Shown: piece by piece, positions 5,205-5,278 of the stretch
Numbering within the stretch: the stretch's first letter is position 1
How the letters are laid out: each line of letters opens with the position of its first letter
Origin: Candidatus Glassbacteria bacterium RIFCSPLOWO2_12_FULL_58_11
GTDB lineage: Bacteria; Gemmatimonadota; Glassbacteria; GWA2-58-10
Reading direction: 5' to 3'
DNA: 5,278 bases
NCBI GenBank assembly: GCA_001780825.1
Contig: MFIX01000137.1
Location: forward strand, 2,151 to 7,428
Made by a program: the position numbers and the translations under genes
Notes under the pieces: model-generated
What the model saw: the letters and a program-made list of their open reading frames with translations, nothing else
Told to the model about the DNA's origin: nothing
Database searches by the model: none

Positions 5205-5278
5205 CTACCAGCTCCCTCCGGGATAGAGCGCCAGAGCGGCCGGGCTGGTGTAGTTCATGGTGGTATCGATTTTCGAGT
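5205..5278 (-). CDS. C-terminal end of an unrecognised gene (partial, 5' cut by window)
   Basis: On the minus strand the frame is open from the right edge of the window to TAG at 5207-5205. It gives 23 whole codons ending in NYTSPAALALYPGGSW. G+C content and codon choice resemble the neighbouring SMP-30 gene, and the stop lies 96 bases before that gene's start, a normal spacing for tandem genes. The C-terminal Gly-Gly-Ser-Trp is not diagnostic. Too short to name; it may be chance, but its composition is protein-like. Confidence 0.5.
   Translation of the reverse strand, partial: SKIDTTMNYTSPAALALYPGGSW

Overview
The window looks like a piece of chromosome from an uncultured Gram-negative bacterium. 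Lineage cannot be fixed from the sequence. The pointers are a secreted protein with a Sec signal, a lipoprotein with FG-GAP/VCBS repeats, strong Shine-Dalgarno sites and a standard genetic code. The combination would fit an environmental metagenome-type genome, which is inference. Nearly every convincing gene lies on the minus strand. Only the partial gene at the left edge and one possible remnant lie on plus.

Layout, left to right. 1-246 is the 3' end of a plus-strand gene resembling the vitamin B12-dependent methionine synthase activation-domain family, with a C-terminal cysteine cluster. 247-687 is clearly AT-rich (about 28% G+C in 60-base samples at 301-360 and 541-600). It holds an imperfect direct repeat, a 16-base perfect palindrome, an 81-codon open stretch without a good start that may be a gene tail, and a good rho-independent terminator. 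688-1823 is a patchwork of short minus-strand pieces: a small one-helix membrane ORF, a long inverted repeat, a 44-residue N-terminal stump of a YqaJ-like nuclease, an intact-looking 94-residue zinc-ribbon protein, and a truncated Fis/NtrC-type helix-turn-helix. I read this as the eroded remains of an accessory (phage- or plasmid-like) segment.

1824-2957 is a lipoprotein with four calcium-loop VCBS-type repeats. 3130-4080 is a well-preserved extended SDR epimerase of the UDP-glucuronate 4-epimerase type, with its own likely promoter and a strong RBS. 4200-5108 is an exported SMP-30/gluconolactonase-type beta-propeller. 5205-5278 is the unrecognised C-terminal end of another minus-strand gene.

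How the genes work together: the epimerase would supply UDP-galacturonate for surface polysaccharide. The SMP-30 protein may act on a sugar lactone in the envelope. They lie in tandem 119 bases apart, but the promoter in that gap suggests the epimerase can be expressed alone. No complete new system is visible. The most interesting part is the decayed accessory patch at 688-1823, where the YqaJ stump and the Fis-type HTH lie outside the long ORFs and would be missed by ordinary gene calling.
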